64,000 nucleotides of DNA. Origin: an uncultured Roseivirga sp. (GTDB taxonomy: Bacteria; Bacteroidota; Bacteroidia; Cytophagales; Cyclobacteriaceae). The notes beneath the pieces are model-generated. The model ran no database searches. It saw nothing but the letters and a program-made list of their open reading frames with translations, and had not been told where the DNA came from. Numbering within the stretch: the first letter of the stretch is position 1; each line of letters starts with the position of its first letter. Shown one piece after another: positions 25,480 through 34,929 of the stretch. The position numbers were made by a program, and so were the translations under genes. The stretch covers positions 124,001 to 188,000 of the forward strand of contig CANLOY010000008.1 in the NCBI GenBank assembly GCA_947493005.1. Reading direction: 5' to 3'.

Positions 25480-26487
25480 CTACTCATTATAAAGAACGGT
25501 CATCAATACATTGGCAACCTTTGCTAATGTTTCTCTACTAATGTTTTCCATAGTATCATTAGTAGTGTGCCATGCCGGAGTAAACCCTTTACCATCTTTG
25601 CGATGGTCAATAATATCGATCATAGGAATATTTGCATACTTATTCACATAAACATGATCATCTATAATGCTTCCAAAACCACGTTCTTTCTTAAATGTAG
25701 ATGCATAGCCAATTTGCCCAGCCATATCCCATACTTTGGTTAACACTCTTCCTGCATTCTGTTCAGATACTTCATCAAAGTAGAATGTTGCATCAGGAGC
25801 CCCAACCATATCTAACAATATACCATAGTAAGCACTATAGTTAGCTTTGTGCTTGTTTTTACTCCAATATTGAGACCCCAAACACCACCAAACCTCTTTA
25901 CCAGGTGGCAACTGTGCTGAATTAGCAGATTCGTCATGCTCACCCCAATCTTCGCCATCGAAAAGAATAATGTCAACTCCAATATTCGGAGCAGTGTTCT
26001 GACTCAATACTCTTGCAACTTCCAAAAGCACACCAACACCACTGCCACCATCATTTGCGCCATCTATCGGTGCATGTTTGTCACCTTCGTTCTGATCTGA
26101 AAAAGGTCTTGTATCCCAATGAGCTGCCAGAAGAATCCTTTTCTTCTTTTCAGGATAGAATGAAGCAATCACGTTAGTAAGTTCTACTTTAGTTCCATCA
26201 TATACATAATCTGAAAAATCCTGCATGGTAACCGCTGCTCCATAACTTTCAAATTTTTCCTTAAACCAAGAAGCTGCTTCTTTATGCGCTTTTGTATTAG
26301 GAACCCTAGGGCCAAAATTCACTTGTTTTTGAACAAAGGAATACACAGAATCAGCATTTACTTTAGGTGCTTTCGCAAGTTCTTTCTTCTGGCTAGCAGA
26401 AGAATTGGAGCCTGAACCCTCATTTCCATCGCACGAAAGAAGGTAAAGTGTACAACTAAGAATCAATAGGGTTTTTATAAATCGCAT
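25480..26487 (-). CDS. M28-family lipoprotein, likely glutaminyl-peptide cyclotransferase
   Basis: Lipoprotein (335 aa) of the zinc peptidase M28 fold. The ATG at 26487 gives a signal peptide with lipobox LYLLSC; a start at 26571 would add 28 residues before it and is rejected. Metal ligands are visible: His123 in AAHWDTRPF, Asp in DGANDGGSG, Glu in LFDGEDWGE, and a C-terminal His in PAWHTTNDTMEN. The motifs DGEDWG...LGSQYW, LLDMVGA, IIDDHVYVNKY and PxWHTxxD resemble type II (animal-like) glutaminyl cyclases more than plain aminopeptidases. Such an enzyme would cyclise N-terminal Gln on exported proteins. Activity is inferred. Confidence 0.82.
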   Translation of the reverse strand: MRFIKTLLILSCTLYLLSCDGNEGSGSNSSASQKKELAKAPKVNADSVYSFVQKQVNFGPRVPNTKAHKEAASWFKEKFESYGAAVTMQDFSDYVYDGTKVELTNVIASFYPEKKKRILLAAHWDTRPFSDQNEGDKHAPIDGANDGGSGVGVLLEVARVLSQNTAPNIGVDIILFDGEDWGEHDESANSAQLPPGKEVWWCLGSQYWSKNKHKANYSAYYGILLDMVGAPDATFYFDEVSEQNAGRVLTKVWDMAGQIGYASTFKKERGFGSIIDDHVYVNKYANIPMIDIIDHRKDGKGFTPAWHTTNDTMENISRETLAKVANVLMTVLYNE

Positions 26488-26549
26488 AGGGCAAATTTCT
26501 AATCCGAAAATAGTGGCATTTTTTCTAAAACGTATGATTAAACTTTGTA

Positions 26550-26580
26550 TTTGATAAGAAATAAAAATCAACTATTTTTG
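26550..26580 (+). promoter_or_regulatory. Bacteroidetes-type promoter of rimP-nusA-infB
   Basis: TTTG at 26550-26553, a 19-base spacer, and TATTTTTG at 26573-26580: both elements match the Bacteroidetes sigma consensus exactly. It is the clearest promoter in the window. Transcription should start a few bases later, just before the leader hairpin. Confidence 0.75.
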
Positions 26581-26603
26581 CAGTACTTATTTGGAGATAC
26601 ACC

Positions 26604-26626
26604 AGAGGGGACCTAAAGTCCCCTCT
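26604..26626 (+). promoter_or_regulatory. leader hairpin (possible attenuator) before rimP
   Basis: Perfect 9-bp stem agaggggac (26604-26612) / gtcccctct (26618-26626) with a 5-base loop and a short T-rich tail (ttct). It lies about 20 bases after the predicted transcript start and 16 bases before the rimP ATG. It looks like a terminator inside a leader, or a structure limiting rimP translation. Confidence 0.6.
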
Positions 26627-26642
26627 TTCTTTGTGAAGAATT

Positions 26643-27110
26643 ATGGACATAACTGCAAGACTCAGAGCAATAGCCGAAGCCAACTTAAAGGATGACAGCT
26701 ATTTCATTGTCGATGTTATTTCTAAAGGTGTAACCGGGAGAACAAAGCATTTGATTCTGTTGGATGGAGATAATGGTGTCAATATTGACGACTGTGCAGC
26801 ATTAAGCAGAAAGATTTCTTCTGAGATTGAGGAAGAAGATTTAATAGATCATGCCTTTGTACTTGAAGTTTCGTCTCCAGGTTTAGATCACCCATTGGCG
26901 TCATTAAGACAGTTTACCAAGAATGTTGGTCGAAAACTTAAAATAAGATTGACTGACGGCACAATGCTAGAAGGCAAACTAGATGATGCCTCAGAAGAAG
27001 CATTGGAAGTACAAAAAGAAGTAAAAGAAAAGAATAAGACTACCACTGAAAAGGTATCTATTCCTTTCGATTTAATAGAAAAAGCAAACGTTATAGTGTC
27101 ATTTAACTAG
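26643..27110 (+). CDS. rimP: ribosome maturation factor RimP
   Basis: RimP (155 aa), which helps mature the 30S subunit. The N-terminal domain has YFIVDVISKGVTGR and the conserved DGDNGVNIDDCAALSRKISS; VLEVSSPGLDHPL is the family signature near residue 80. The C-terminal SH3-like domain (about 95-155) includes KIRLTDGTMLEGKL. It begins the classic rimP-nusA-infB operon, 5 bases before nusA, behind a strong promoter and a leader hairpin. Confidence 0.95.
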   Translation: MDITARLRAIAEANLKDDSYFIVDVISKGVTGRTKHLILLDGDNGVNIDDCAALSRKISSEIEEEDLIDHAFVLEVSSPGLDHPLASLRQFTKNVGRKLKIRLTDGTMLEGKLDDASEEALEVQKEVKEKNKTTTEKVSIPFDLIEKANVIVSFN

Positions 27111-27115
27111 AAAAA

Positions 27116-28360
27116 ATGGACAGTGTAGTATTAATTGAGTCATTTGCAGAGTTTGCAAAAAGCAAAAACGTAGATAGACCTACGATGATTAGGATTCTGG
27201 AAGATGTTTTCAGAACCATGATCAGGAAAAAATATGAAGTAGATGATAACTTTGATATTGTTATCAATGCCGATAAAGGTGATTTAGAAATTTGGCGTTT
27301 CCGTGAAATTGTTGACGACAACTCTGAAGACATTTGGGACTATGACAAAATCTGTCTTACCGATGCCAGAAAAATAGAGCCTGATTTCGAAATTGGAGAA
27401 GAAGTAGCTGAGGAAATCAAGTTAGTCGATTTTGGTCGTAGAGCCGTGATGACAGCACGTCAAACATTAATTCAGCGAATCAAGGACCTTGAAAAAGATA
27501 TCCTTTATCAAAAGTATAAAGACCTTGTGGGCGAAATTATTTCGGCCGAAGTATATCAGATTCTTAGCAGAGAAGTGCTTCTTATGGATAACGAAGGCAA
27601 TGAGTTGTCAATTCCTAGAAATGAGCAAATCTCTAAAGACAGATTCAGAAAAGGGGAATCAGTTCGTGCTATTGTAGACCGTGTGGACATGGTGAATGGC
27701 AGTCCTAAAATTATCCTTTCCAGAACTTCCGGTGAATTCCTTGAAAGATTATTCGAAAGTGAAGTTCCTGAAGTATATGATGGTTTAATTACTATTAAGA
27801 AAGTTGTAAGAGAACCAGGGGAGAGAGCAAAAGTGGCCGTTGAATCTTACGATGACAGAATAGATCCGGTTGGTGCATGTGTTGGTATGAAGGGATCAAG
27901 GATTCATAGTATTGTTCGTGAATTACAAAATGAAAATATTGATGTAATCAACTTTACTGATAACATGGAGTTGTACATCGCCAGAGCACTTAGTCCTGCC
28001 AAAATTTCAAGTATGAAAATATTGGATGAGGATGGACGTGTGTCAGTCTATTTAAAGCCTGACCAGGTTTCTTTGGCAATTGGTAAAGGAGGTCAGAACA
28101 TTAAACTTGCTTCTAAATTGGTAGGTCTTGAAATAGATGTGTTCAGAGAGCTTTCCGAATATGAGGAGGAAGATGTTGATCTTGATGAATTTGCTGATGA
28201 AATCGATGGCTGGATTATCGATGAACTTAAGCGAATTGGCCTTGACACGGCAAAAAGTGTTATAACGCTTGAACAAAGTGATATTGTCAAAAGAACTGAA
28301 CTGGAAGAAGAAACCGTGAAGTTCTTATTTGAAATATTAAACAAGGAGTTCGAGAAATAG
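27116..28360 (+). CDS. nusA: transcription termination/antitermination factor NusA
   Basis: NusA (414 aa), which binds RNA polymerase and affects pausing, termination and antitermination. Domains in order: N-terminal polymerase-binding domain (about 1-130), S1 domain (about 135-200), KH1 with GACVGMKGSRIHSIVREL near residue 250, and KH2 with SLAIGKGGQNIKLASKL near residue 320. An acidic segment and a short helical end follow. The E. coli-type C-terminal acidic repeats are absent, as usual in this phylum. Lies between rimP and infB. Confidence 0.96.
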   Translation: MDSVVLIESFAEFAKSKNVDRPTMIRILEDVFRTMIRKKYEVDDNFDIVINADKGDLEIWRFREIVDDNSEDIWDYDKICLTDARKIEPDFEIGEEVAEEIKLVDFGRRAVMTARQTLIQRIKDLEKDILYQKYKDLVGEIISAEVYQILSREVLLMDNEGNELSIPRNEQISKDRFRKGESVRAIVDRVDMVNGSPKIILSRTSGEFLERLFESEVPEVYDGLITIKKVVREPGERAKVAVESYDDRIDPVGACVGMKGSRIHSIVRELQNENIDVINFTDNMELYIARALSPAKISSMKILDEDGRVSVYLKPDQVSLAIGKGGQNIKLASKLVGLEIDVFRELSEYEEEDVDLDEFADEIDGWIIDELKRIGLDTAKSVITLEQSDIVKRTELEEETVKFLFEILNKEFEK

Positions 28361-28399
28361 TAGATTTTATAAAAACCTTAAAAAAAGGGATATTTGAGT

Positions 28400-31183
28400 A
28401 TGTCAGAAGAAAAAATGATGAGGTTAAGCCAGGTGGCACGGAAACTCAACGTTGGTAGAAACACCATAGTTGACTTTCTAGCTGATAAGGGCCACTCTGT
28501 CGACAGCAGTCCTAATGCCAAGATTAATGGCGAGCAGTACGACCTGCTTGCAAGAGAGTTTGCTGCGTCTGCCTCTGAAAAAGAGGAAGCTTCTCATCTG
28601 ACTATCGGGACAAAACATGTGGAAGATCTTGTGACTAATACAAGTCCTACTCCACCAACTGCTACACCTGAGCCAAAAAAAGAAGAGGCTGTTGAAACTC
28701 CTGAGCCTCCTAAAGAAGAACCTAAACCTGAACCGGTTGAAGAGCCAAAGGTTGAGATTCCTGAACCAGTAGTAGTGGAAGAAGAGAAAACTCCTGTTGC
28801 TGAAGAAAAAGTGGAAGAGGTTAAATCTGAGCCCGAACCAGTAGCAGAAGAAAAACCAAAAGAAGAAGCTCCCGAAAAACCAGGCTTGAAAATACTTGGC
28901 AAAATCAATCTGGAAAAGAGTAAAAAGAAAGAAGAGCCTAAGGAGATTCCTGCTCCAAAAGAAGAACCTAAACCTGAGGTTAAAGCTGAAGATAAACCAG
29001 CTAAAACCGATTCTAATACTCCTGAAAAAGTAATTGAGGCTAAAGCCGATTCATTAAGAGGGCTTAAGGTGCTTGGAAAAATCAAACTTCCTGACCCACC
29101 AAAGAAAACCAAGCCTGAACCGGTTAAAAAAGCAGGAGAAGATAAGAAAAGACCGAGGAAACGTATCCAAAGCAAATTTGAAAAAGCAGGCAAGCCTGCT
29201 GGTGGAGGAAACGATCAAAGAAGAGGTGGTCAACAGCGTGGTGGTAACAAAAAGCGAGTTCCAAAAGAAGAGCTTACTGATAAGCAGATTCAGGAGCAAA
29301 TCAAGGAAACTCTTGCAAGACTGAGTTCTGGAGGAAAAGGAGGCGGAAAAAGTCGTTCCAAGTACCGTAAAGAGAAGCGTTCGGCTGTAGCAGAAGCAGC
29401 AGAGGAAAAAATGCTTCAAGAGCAGCAGGATAGTAAAACACTAAAGGTTACAGAATTTATTTCCGCGAGTGACCTGGCTAGTTTAATGGATGTTTCTGTT
29501 AACGATGTGATTTCTACTTGTATGTCTTTGGGAATGTTCGTGTCCATCAACCAAAGGTTGGATGCAGAAGCGATCACTATCATTTCTGATGAGTTTGGTT
29601 TTGATGTCGAATTCACTACCGCAGATGAAGAAGCAGATGTTGTAGAAGAACAGGATAAAGAGGAAGATCTTATTGAAAGAGCTCCTATTGTAACCATTAT
29701 GGGTCACGTAGATCATGGTAAAACATCTTTGCTGGATTACATACGTGACGCCAACGTAACTGCTGGTGAGGCTGGAGGTATTACGCAGCACATTGGTGCT
29801 TATGATGTAATGACCAAAGACAACAAGCGAATTGCATTCCTTGATACACCTGGTCACGAAGCATTTACAGCGATGCGTGCACGTGGTGCAAAAATCACCG
29901 ATGTTGCCATTATTGTAGTAGCTGCTGATGACAATGTAATGCCTCAAACAAAAGAGGCCATCAACCATGCGCAGGTAGCTGAAGTCCCAATTGTAATCGC
30001 TATTAACAAAATTGATAAACCAAACGCTAACTCCGATAAAATCAAAGAAGAGCTTTCTCAGATGAATGTTCTTGTTGAAGATTGGGGTGGTAAATATCAG
30101 TGCCAGGAGGTGTCGGCAAAAACCGGTCAGGGTATAGATGAACTTTTAGAAAAAGTATTGCTTGAAGCAGAACTACTTGAACTTAAAGCTAACCCTGGTA
30201 AAAATGCAGTTGGTACTGTCATTGAAGCATCTCTCGATAAAGGGCGTGGATACCTATCTACCGTAATGGTTCAGGGTGGTACCATGCGTATAGGAGATGT
30301 AGTACTTGCTGGTTCTCACTTTGGTAAAGTGAAGGCCATGTTCGATCACAGAGGAAACCGCTTAAAAGAAGTTGGTCCAGCTACGCCAGTACAAATGCTT
30401 GGTTTGGCCGGAGCCCCTCAAGCTGGTGACAGGTTCAATGTGATGGACACGGACCGTGAGGCAAGAGAGATTGCTAACAAACGAGAGCAAATCTTGAGAG
30501 AGCAAAGTGTAAGAACTAAAAAGCACATTACGCTTGACGAGATCGGTAGACGATTGGCTGTTGGTAACTTTAAAGAACTTAATGTTATCGTTAAAGGTGA
30601 TGTGGACGGTTCTGTTGAAGCACTTAGTGATTCATTATTGAAGCTTTCAACAGAAGAAGTTCAGGTGAATATTATTCACAAGGCAGTAGGTCAGATTTCC
30701 GAATCTGATGTGTTGTTGGCAACTGCTTCTGATGCCATAATCATCGGTTTCCAGGTTAGACCTTCTGGTGGAGCAAGAAAAATTGCTGAAACTGAAGAAA
30801 TCGAAATCAGACTGTACTCTATCATCTACGATGCAATTAACGAGCTCAAAGATGCTATGGAAGGACTTCTTGAACCTACCGAGAAAGAAGTTATCACAGG
30901 TAACATCGAGGTTAGAGAGGTATTCAAAATTTCTAAAGTGGGTACTGTTGCCGGGTGTTATGTTACGGATGGTTTCGTGAAACGAAACAACCAAATCAGA
31001 TTGATCAGAGATGGTATTGTTGCATACACTGGTGATATCGGACAACTGAAGCGTTTCAAAGACGATGTCGGTGAGGTGAAGTCTGGCTACGAATGTGGGT
31101 TAAGTATTAAAGGCTTCAACGACATTAAAGTTGGTGACGTAATTGAAGGATTTGAAATCCAGGAAGTGAAGCGAACGCTTTAA
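28400..31183 (+). CDS. infB: translation initiation factor IF-2
   Basis: IF-2 (927 aa), the GTPase that brings initiator tRNA to the 30S subunit. The ATG at 28400 is used; a TTG two codons upstream is rejected. The N-terminal IF2_N-like part ([20 protein letters not shown]) is followed by a long Pro/Glu/Lys-rich linker (about 75-270) and a basic stretch. The GTPase domain starts near residue 435 with [20 protein letters not shown] and NKIDKPN. Domains II-IV follow. The low-complexity linker creates long open frames on the opposite strand that are not genes. Confidence 0.97.
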   Translation: MSEEKMMRLSQVARKLNVGRNTIVDFLADKGHSVDSSPNAKINGEQYDLLAREFAASASEKEEASHLTIGTKHVEDLVTNTSPTPPTATPEPKKEEAVETPEPPKEEPKPEPVEEPKVEIPEPVVVEEEKTPVAEEKVEEVKSEPEPVAEEKPKEEAPEKPGLKILGKINLEKSKKKEEPKEIPAPKEEPKPEVKAEDKPAKTDSNTPEKVIEAKADSLRGLKVLGKIKLPDPPKKTKPEPVKKAGEDKKRPRKRIQSKFEKAGKPAGGGNDQRRGGQQRGGNKKRVPKEELTDKQIQEQIKETLARLSSGGKGGGKSRSKYRKEKRSAVAEAAEEKMLQEQQDSKTLKVTEFISASDLASLMDVSVNDVISTCMSLGMFVSINQRLDAEAITIISDEFGFDVEFTTADEEADVVEEQDKEEDLIERAPIVTIMGHVDHGKTSLLDYIRDANVTAGEAGGITQHIGAYDVMTKDNKRIAFLDTPGHEAFTAMRARGAKITDVAIIVVAADDNVMPQTKEAINHAQVAEVPIVIAINKIDKPNANSDKIKEELSQMNVLVEDWGGKYQCQEVSAKTGQGIDELLEKVLLEAELLELKANPGKNAVGTVIEASLDKGRGYLSTVMVQGGTMRIGDVVLAGSHFGKVKAMFDHRGNRLKEVGPATPVQMLGLAGAPQAGDRFNVMDTDREAREIANKREQILREQSVRTKKHITLDEIGRRLAVGNFKELNVIVKGDVDGSVEALSDSLLKLSTEEVQVNIIHKAVGQISESDVLLATASDAIIIGFQVRPSGGARKIAETEEIEIRLYSIIYDAINELKDAMEGLLEPTEKEVITGNIEVREVFKISKVGTVAGCYVTDGFVKRNNQIRLIRDGIVAYTGDIGQLKRFKDDVGEVKSGYECGLSIKGFNDIKVGDVIEGFEIQEVKRTL

Positions 31184-31205
31184 ACTTCTTAAAATTTATA
31201 AATTT

Positions 31206-31234
31206 AACCTCGGCAGAAATGTCGGGGTTTTTTT
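31206..31234 (+). terminator. terminator of rimP-nusA-infB operon
   Basis: Stem aacctcggc (31206-31214) and gtcggggtt (31221-31229), 9 pairs with two wobble pairs, then T5. It lies 22 bases after the infB stop. The next frame's ATG begins at 31235, one base after the T run. Confidence 0.75.
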
Positions 31235-31417
31235 ATGCAAACAATACTCAACATACTGATTGCACTTACCTGCTGCACTTTGGTGCTCGGCTTAATCAGC
31301 CCATGGCGGGCATTATGGTGGATGAGTAAGCAGAACAGACTACTCGTTTTGAAGTATTACGGAATTGGTCTGGTTTTTCTGCTATTAATCAAGCTCTGTG
31401 TAATCATACCTCAATAA
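31235..31417 (+). CDS. small two-helix membrane protein
   Basis: 60-residue protein with two hydrophobic segments (about 4-21 and 42-58) and a short basic loop between them (WMSKQNRLLVLKYYG). The pattern of Gly-Leu-Ile-x-Pro then Trp, Asn-Arg and Lys-Tyr-Tyr-Gly resembles short conserved membrane proteins I have seen in Bacteroidota and Firmicutes, but no function is known. The ATG directly follows the T run of the infB terminator, so expression would need read-through or a separate start. Convergent with the TPR gene. Confidence 0.6.
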   Translation: MQTILNILIALTCCTLVLGLISPWRALWWMSKQNRLLVLKYYGIGLVFLLLIKLCVIIPQ

Positions 31418-31419
31418 AA

Positions 31420-32667
31420 TTAAGTCACACTCCTCAAGACCACCCCTTTTGAAACCAAGATATCAAGAGTAATAAGGATTAAGCTTGAAACAAAAGCAAC
31501 CCACCAAAATGAAACTAGCAAAATGGAGAGTATCACAGACACCAAACAGGCAGTTAGCAATAGAACATTTAGCAAATTGCTATTTGAGTTCCAATCCAAA
31601 CGAACAGAAAAAGTTATGGTAAGTAGTAAAAAATAAAAACTAACTAAAAAAGAGTTTGTAGAGATTTCGTTAGTTTCATAAGCCTCCTTTACCAAAAATA
31701 TAATGCTGATAAACCCTGACTTATAAAGTAGTACCGAGATTGCTGAAAAGAGTAATTCTTCCAGCGTAAATTGTGATCTAAACTGCTTCCGTCTTATGTA
31801 TGAAAGTAGCTTTCCTATTGCCATTCCAAAAGAGTAAAGGCTAAAAATAGCTGCCATTATTACAGGTATAATGAGTAATAGCGTAAAGGAGCTTTCTGTA
31901 AAACGAATAATATTTCGAACTAGAAAGAAGGTTCCAATGAACATCACTTTAAGGAATTGTTCGAACCACTTTTTATTGAAGAGATCCATCAATCCATTAT
32001 TTGCTGAACAAGCCATACTCAATCCTCTTTCAGCATTTCCGTCTTCAGGGTACTGTGCTAAAATTGATCTAAAAACTTCCTCTGACTTCTTATAGTCACC
32101 TTTGTTATATAGTTGGTAACCAAGGTTACTCACGGTATCAGGGTTTTCTGGATTACGAGCCAAGTTTTCTTGGAGAATTGAATTTGCCTTGACATTCTGC
32201 CCTTTTAATGTATAAGCCCAAAAAAGATTATTAAATGAATATTCATCGTCAGGTGATAAACTCAAAGCCTTTTCTGAACACTCTATTGCCTTATTATATT
32301 TCCTTTTTTCTATGTAAGCCTTACTTAGATTCGAATAGCAAGTAGCTTCATTTGGATTAATGGAAAGGCCTTGCTCAAAGCACTTTATAGCTTTACTATA
32401 ATTTGATTTTGCTAAGTAAATACCTCCTTTAAGATTAAAGTAGACAGATGAATTAGGATCAAGACGAATAGACTCATCAATAGCCGATTCTGATAAGGAT
32501 AACTTACCAGAATCAAAATATATCTCAGCACGGAAATACCAGAGTTCAGCATCATCTGGAAAGTCAGTCATTAACTTTTCTATCTCTAGCAAAGCCAAAT
32601 CAAACTTCTTCAACTCAATTAGAAGTCTAACCTCCCCTAGACCCCTTAAGCGTTTGAGATAACTCAT
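31420..32667 (-). CDS. TPR-repeat membrane protein
   Basis: Protein of 415 aa with about six TPR units in its N-terminal half (about 15-220), for example SVYFNLKGGIYLAKSNYSKA and ATCYSNLSKAYIEKRKYNKA. About five hydrophobic segments follow in the C-terminal half (about 235-410), so the TPR part is likely held at the inner membrane. There is no signal peptide. The ATG at 32667 shares a base with the upstream methyltransferase stop, so the two are translationally coupled. It may be a scaffold; the partner is unknown. Confidence 0.75.
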   Translation of the reverse strand: MSYLKRLRGLGEVRLLIELKKFDLALLEIEKLMTDFPDDAELWYFRAEIYFDSGKLSLSESAIDESIRLDPNSSVYFNLKGGIYLAKSNYSKAIKCFEQGLSINPNEATCYSNLSKAYIEKRKYNKAIECSEKALSLSPDDEYSFNNLFWAYTLKGQNVKANSILQENLARNPENPDTVSNLGYQLYNKGDYKKSEEVFRSILAQYPEDGNAERGLSMACSANNGLMDLFNKKWFEQFLKVMFIGTFFLVRNIIRFTESSFTLLLIIPVIMAAIFSLYSFGMAIGKLLSYIRRKQFRSQFTLEELLFSAISVLLYKSGFISIIFLVKEAYETNEISTNSFLVSFYFLLLTITFSVRLDWNSNSNLLNVLLLTACLVSVILSILLVSFWWVAFVSSLILITLDILVSKGVVLRSVT

Positions 32668-33860
32668 CAACCTTCAACTTTCGTTGTTAAAAGAGCTTTC
32701 TTTCCATTGATATCAGTAGTAGCAAAAACGTAATTATCTCCACCTTCTTTAAGTCCTGTTTTCTTTCGGATTTGGGCCACTGACATTGGAAAATTTCGAA
32801 CCTTAATATTGGCTTTCATTTCGAGCAAGTACTTCTTTAGTGACTTCTTGTTTAACGAAATCTGATCAACTACTTCAAAGCTCCTTCCCGGAAAATTGTC
32901 TACCAGTTTATCTGAAGTATACAAATGGGAGTTTGGATGAATCTTAATTACCTCAAATTGATCAGCAATTGATTTAAAAGCACCGCCTTTTAGAATTGCA
33001 GCATTAGGTTCGTACAGGTACTTATTTACCTCCCCAAAAGTCACTTCAGTGCTTTCTTCACTGCTGAAATTAAAAGAGAAATTCTTATCCCCATTCCTGG
33101 TAAGATTTACACAGTTAATCTCGGGATTCTTTCTTGCATTGGGCTTGATTAAAAAGGTCAACTCCTTTACCTCATTGTTTAATGCTACTATATGAACTGA
33201 GTCAACATTCTTTAGTTGGCTAATCGCGCGCTTAACGTCCAGCATTGGTGATGTCTTTAGCATGATCATGTCTGCATTTTCCAGAAGTGAAGGAAGTAAT
33301 TCAATCACATTCGGGCTGTAATCTTCAAGTCGAATTACCTTCTCATCCGATTCTCCCCTTCTAGCAGGGTCAAGATAAATCAGATCATAATGTTTATGTG
33401 CTTCCGATTTGAGAAAGTCATTAGCTTCTCCATGATAAACTTCTCCATGATTCAGTTTTAACAAGGGAAAATTGTGGCCAGCCAGATTAGTCAGTTCCTG
33501 ATTTCTCTCAACGTAGCTGGCTTTTTCAAACCTCTTTGCAAGAAAAGAGAAATCAACACCAAATCCCCCGGTAAGATCAACCATACTTCTTCCCTCGCCT
33601 ACTAGCCCTGCTTTGTATAGGGCTGTCTGCTCAGAAGAACATTGCTCCATTGACAACAAAGGTGGGTATATCAACCCTTTGGTTTCAAACCAGGATGGCA
33701 GTTTGCCTTTAGCTTTTTTTCTGGATTGAATCTGCTCAACAACAGCCTTAAAAGGCCAGTACGGAAAGCGACTGGCCTTTAACATTAATGCTGCGGGATC
33801 ATCATTCAGATGATCTTCAATAAATTTTTGAATTTCCGGTTTGCAGAGTTCCTGAATCAA
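32667..33860 (-). CDS. class I SAM methyltransferase with THUMP-like domain
   Basis: Cytoplasmic protein (397 aa). An N-terminal helical region precedes a Rossmann-type methyltransferase core. The SAM motif is MVDLTGGFGVDFSFLA, and YLDPARRGE lies near residue 165. The C-terminal third (about 300-397) resembles the THUMP-like region of RNA-modifying enzymes. The start codon is TTG at 33860, because its N-terminus matches the family's usual opening and the next ATG is 25 codons in. Overlaps the asd stop. The target, probably an RNA, is unknown. Confidence 0.8.
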   Translation of the reverse strand: MIQELCKPEIQKFIEDHLNDDPAALMLKASRFPYWPFKAVVEQIQSRKKAKGKLPSWFETKGLIYPPLLSMEQCSSEQTALYKAGLVGEGRSMVDLTGGFGVDFSFLAKRFEKASYVERNQELTNLAGHNFPLLKLNHGEVYHGEANDFLKSEAHKHYDLIYLDPARRGESDEKVIRLEDYSPNVIELLPSLLENADMIMLKTSPMLDVKRAISQLKNVDSVHIVALNNEVKELTFLIKPNARKNPEINCVNLTRNGDKNFSFNFSSEESTEVTFGEVNKYLYEPNAAILKGGAFKSIADQFEVIKIHPNSHLYTSDKLVDNFPGRSFEVVDQISLNKKSLKKYLLEMKANIKVRNFPMSVAQIRKKTGLKEGGDNYVFATTDINGKKALLTTKVEG

Positions 33861-34849
33861 ACTGTCTGCAATTGTTTTTGCAAATATTCTACAATCTGAA
33901 CAGCGTTGGTAGCAGCTCCTTTTCTCAAGTTGTCAGCAACCACCCACATATTCAACGTATTTGGTTGGCTATGATCTCTTCTTAATCTTCCAACAAAAAC
34001 CTCATCCTTCTTGTGCGCGGTCAAAGGCATTGGATACAAATTATTTGCAGGGTCATCCTGAAGGATAATTCCATCTGTTTCTTCGAGGAGTGTTCTGACT
34101 TCATCAATACTAAAGTCTTCATTGAACTCTACATTTAAAGATTCAGAGTGCCCACCCATAGTAGGTATCCTTACAGTAGTGGCCGTAATGGCAATAGTAT
34201 CGTCACCAAAAATCTTTTTGGTTTCATTGATCATTTTCATTTCCTCTTTGGTGTAGCCATTTTCCTGGAACACATCGATATGAGGAAGTGCATTCTGATC
34301 TATTTTGTGCGGGTAACACATGTCTCCCTCAACACCATTTCTCTCGTTCATCATCTGATCAACGGCTGCTTTTCCCGAACCAGTTACAGACTGATATGTA
34401 GAAACTACAATTCTCCTTATCCCATAACGATCTTTAAGTGGCTTGAGCGCAGCCACCATTTGAATTGTAGAACAATTTGGATTAGCAATAATTTTGTCTT
34501 CTGAACTTAGTTCCGAAGCATTGATTTCAGGAACTATCAGTTTATGATCTGGGCTCATTCTCCATGCCGAAGAATTATCAACCACTGTAGTACCCACTGC
34601 CGCAAACTTCGGTGCCCACTCTAAAGAAGTGCCTCCTCCTGCTGAAAATATAGCAAAATCAGGAGCTAGTGACACCGCTTCTTCCATAGTAATGATGGTA
34701 TATTCCTTACCCTTGAAGATCTTCTTGGTACCTGCTGATCTGGCAGAAGCTACCAAATACAATTCATCAAACTGAACATTTCTTTCCTCGAAAACCTCCA
34801 GGATTTCTCCTCCAACAAGGCCCGTTGCACCAACAACTGCAATCTTCAT
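33857..34849 (-). CDS. asd: aspartate-semialdehyde dehydrogenase
   Basis: Asd (330 aa), which reduces aspartyl phosphate to the semialdehyde for lysine, diaminopimelate, threonine and methionine. The NADP motif is GATGLVGGEILE, the nucleophile is Cys126 in ANPNCSTIQM, and VRIPTMGGHSESL near residue 230 holds the conserved Arg and His. A minus-strand TATTTTTG (34890-34883) fits a -7 element for this gene, without a clear -33. First gene of a leftward three-gene run. Confidence 0.97.
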   Translation of the reverse strand: MKIAVVGATGLVGGEILEVFEERNVQFDELYLVASARSAGTKKIFKGKEYTIITMEEAVSLAPDFAIFSAGGGTSLEWAPKFAAVGTTVVDNSSAWRMSPDHKLIVPEINASELSSEDKIIANPNCSTIQMVAALKPLKDRYGIRRIVVSTYQSVTGSGKAAVDQMMNERNGVEGDMCYPHKIDQNALPHIDVFQENGYTKEEMKMINETKKIFGDDTIAITATTVRIPTMGGHSESLNVEFNEDFSIDEVRTLLEETDGIILQDDPANNLYPMPLTAHKKDEVFVGRLRRDHSQPNTLNMWVVADNLRKGAATNAVQIVEYLQKQLQTV

Positions 34850-34929
34850 TTCATTAAAATTTTTCGTATCACAAATTCTTTACAAAAATACGCAGCAAAA
34901 TCGCTAATTTGCTGGTACCAATCACAGCA

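Noticed and set aside
28594-29697. Long open frames on the minus strand opposite infB
   Set aside because: They mirror the Pro/Glu/Lys-rich linker of IF-2; the translations are Ser/Phe/Gly-rich low-complexity sequence with no domain.
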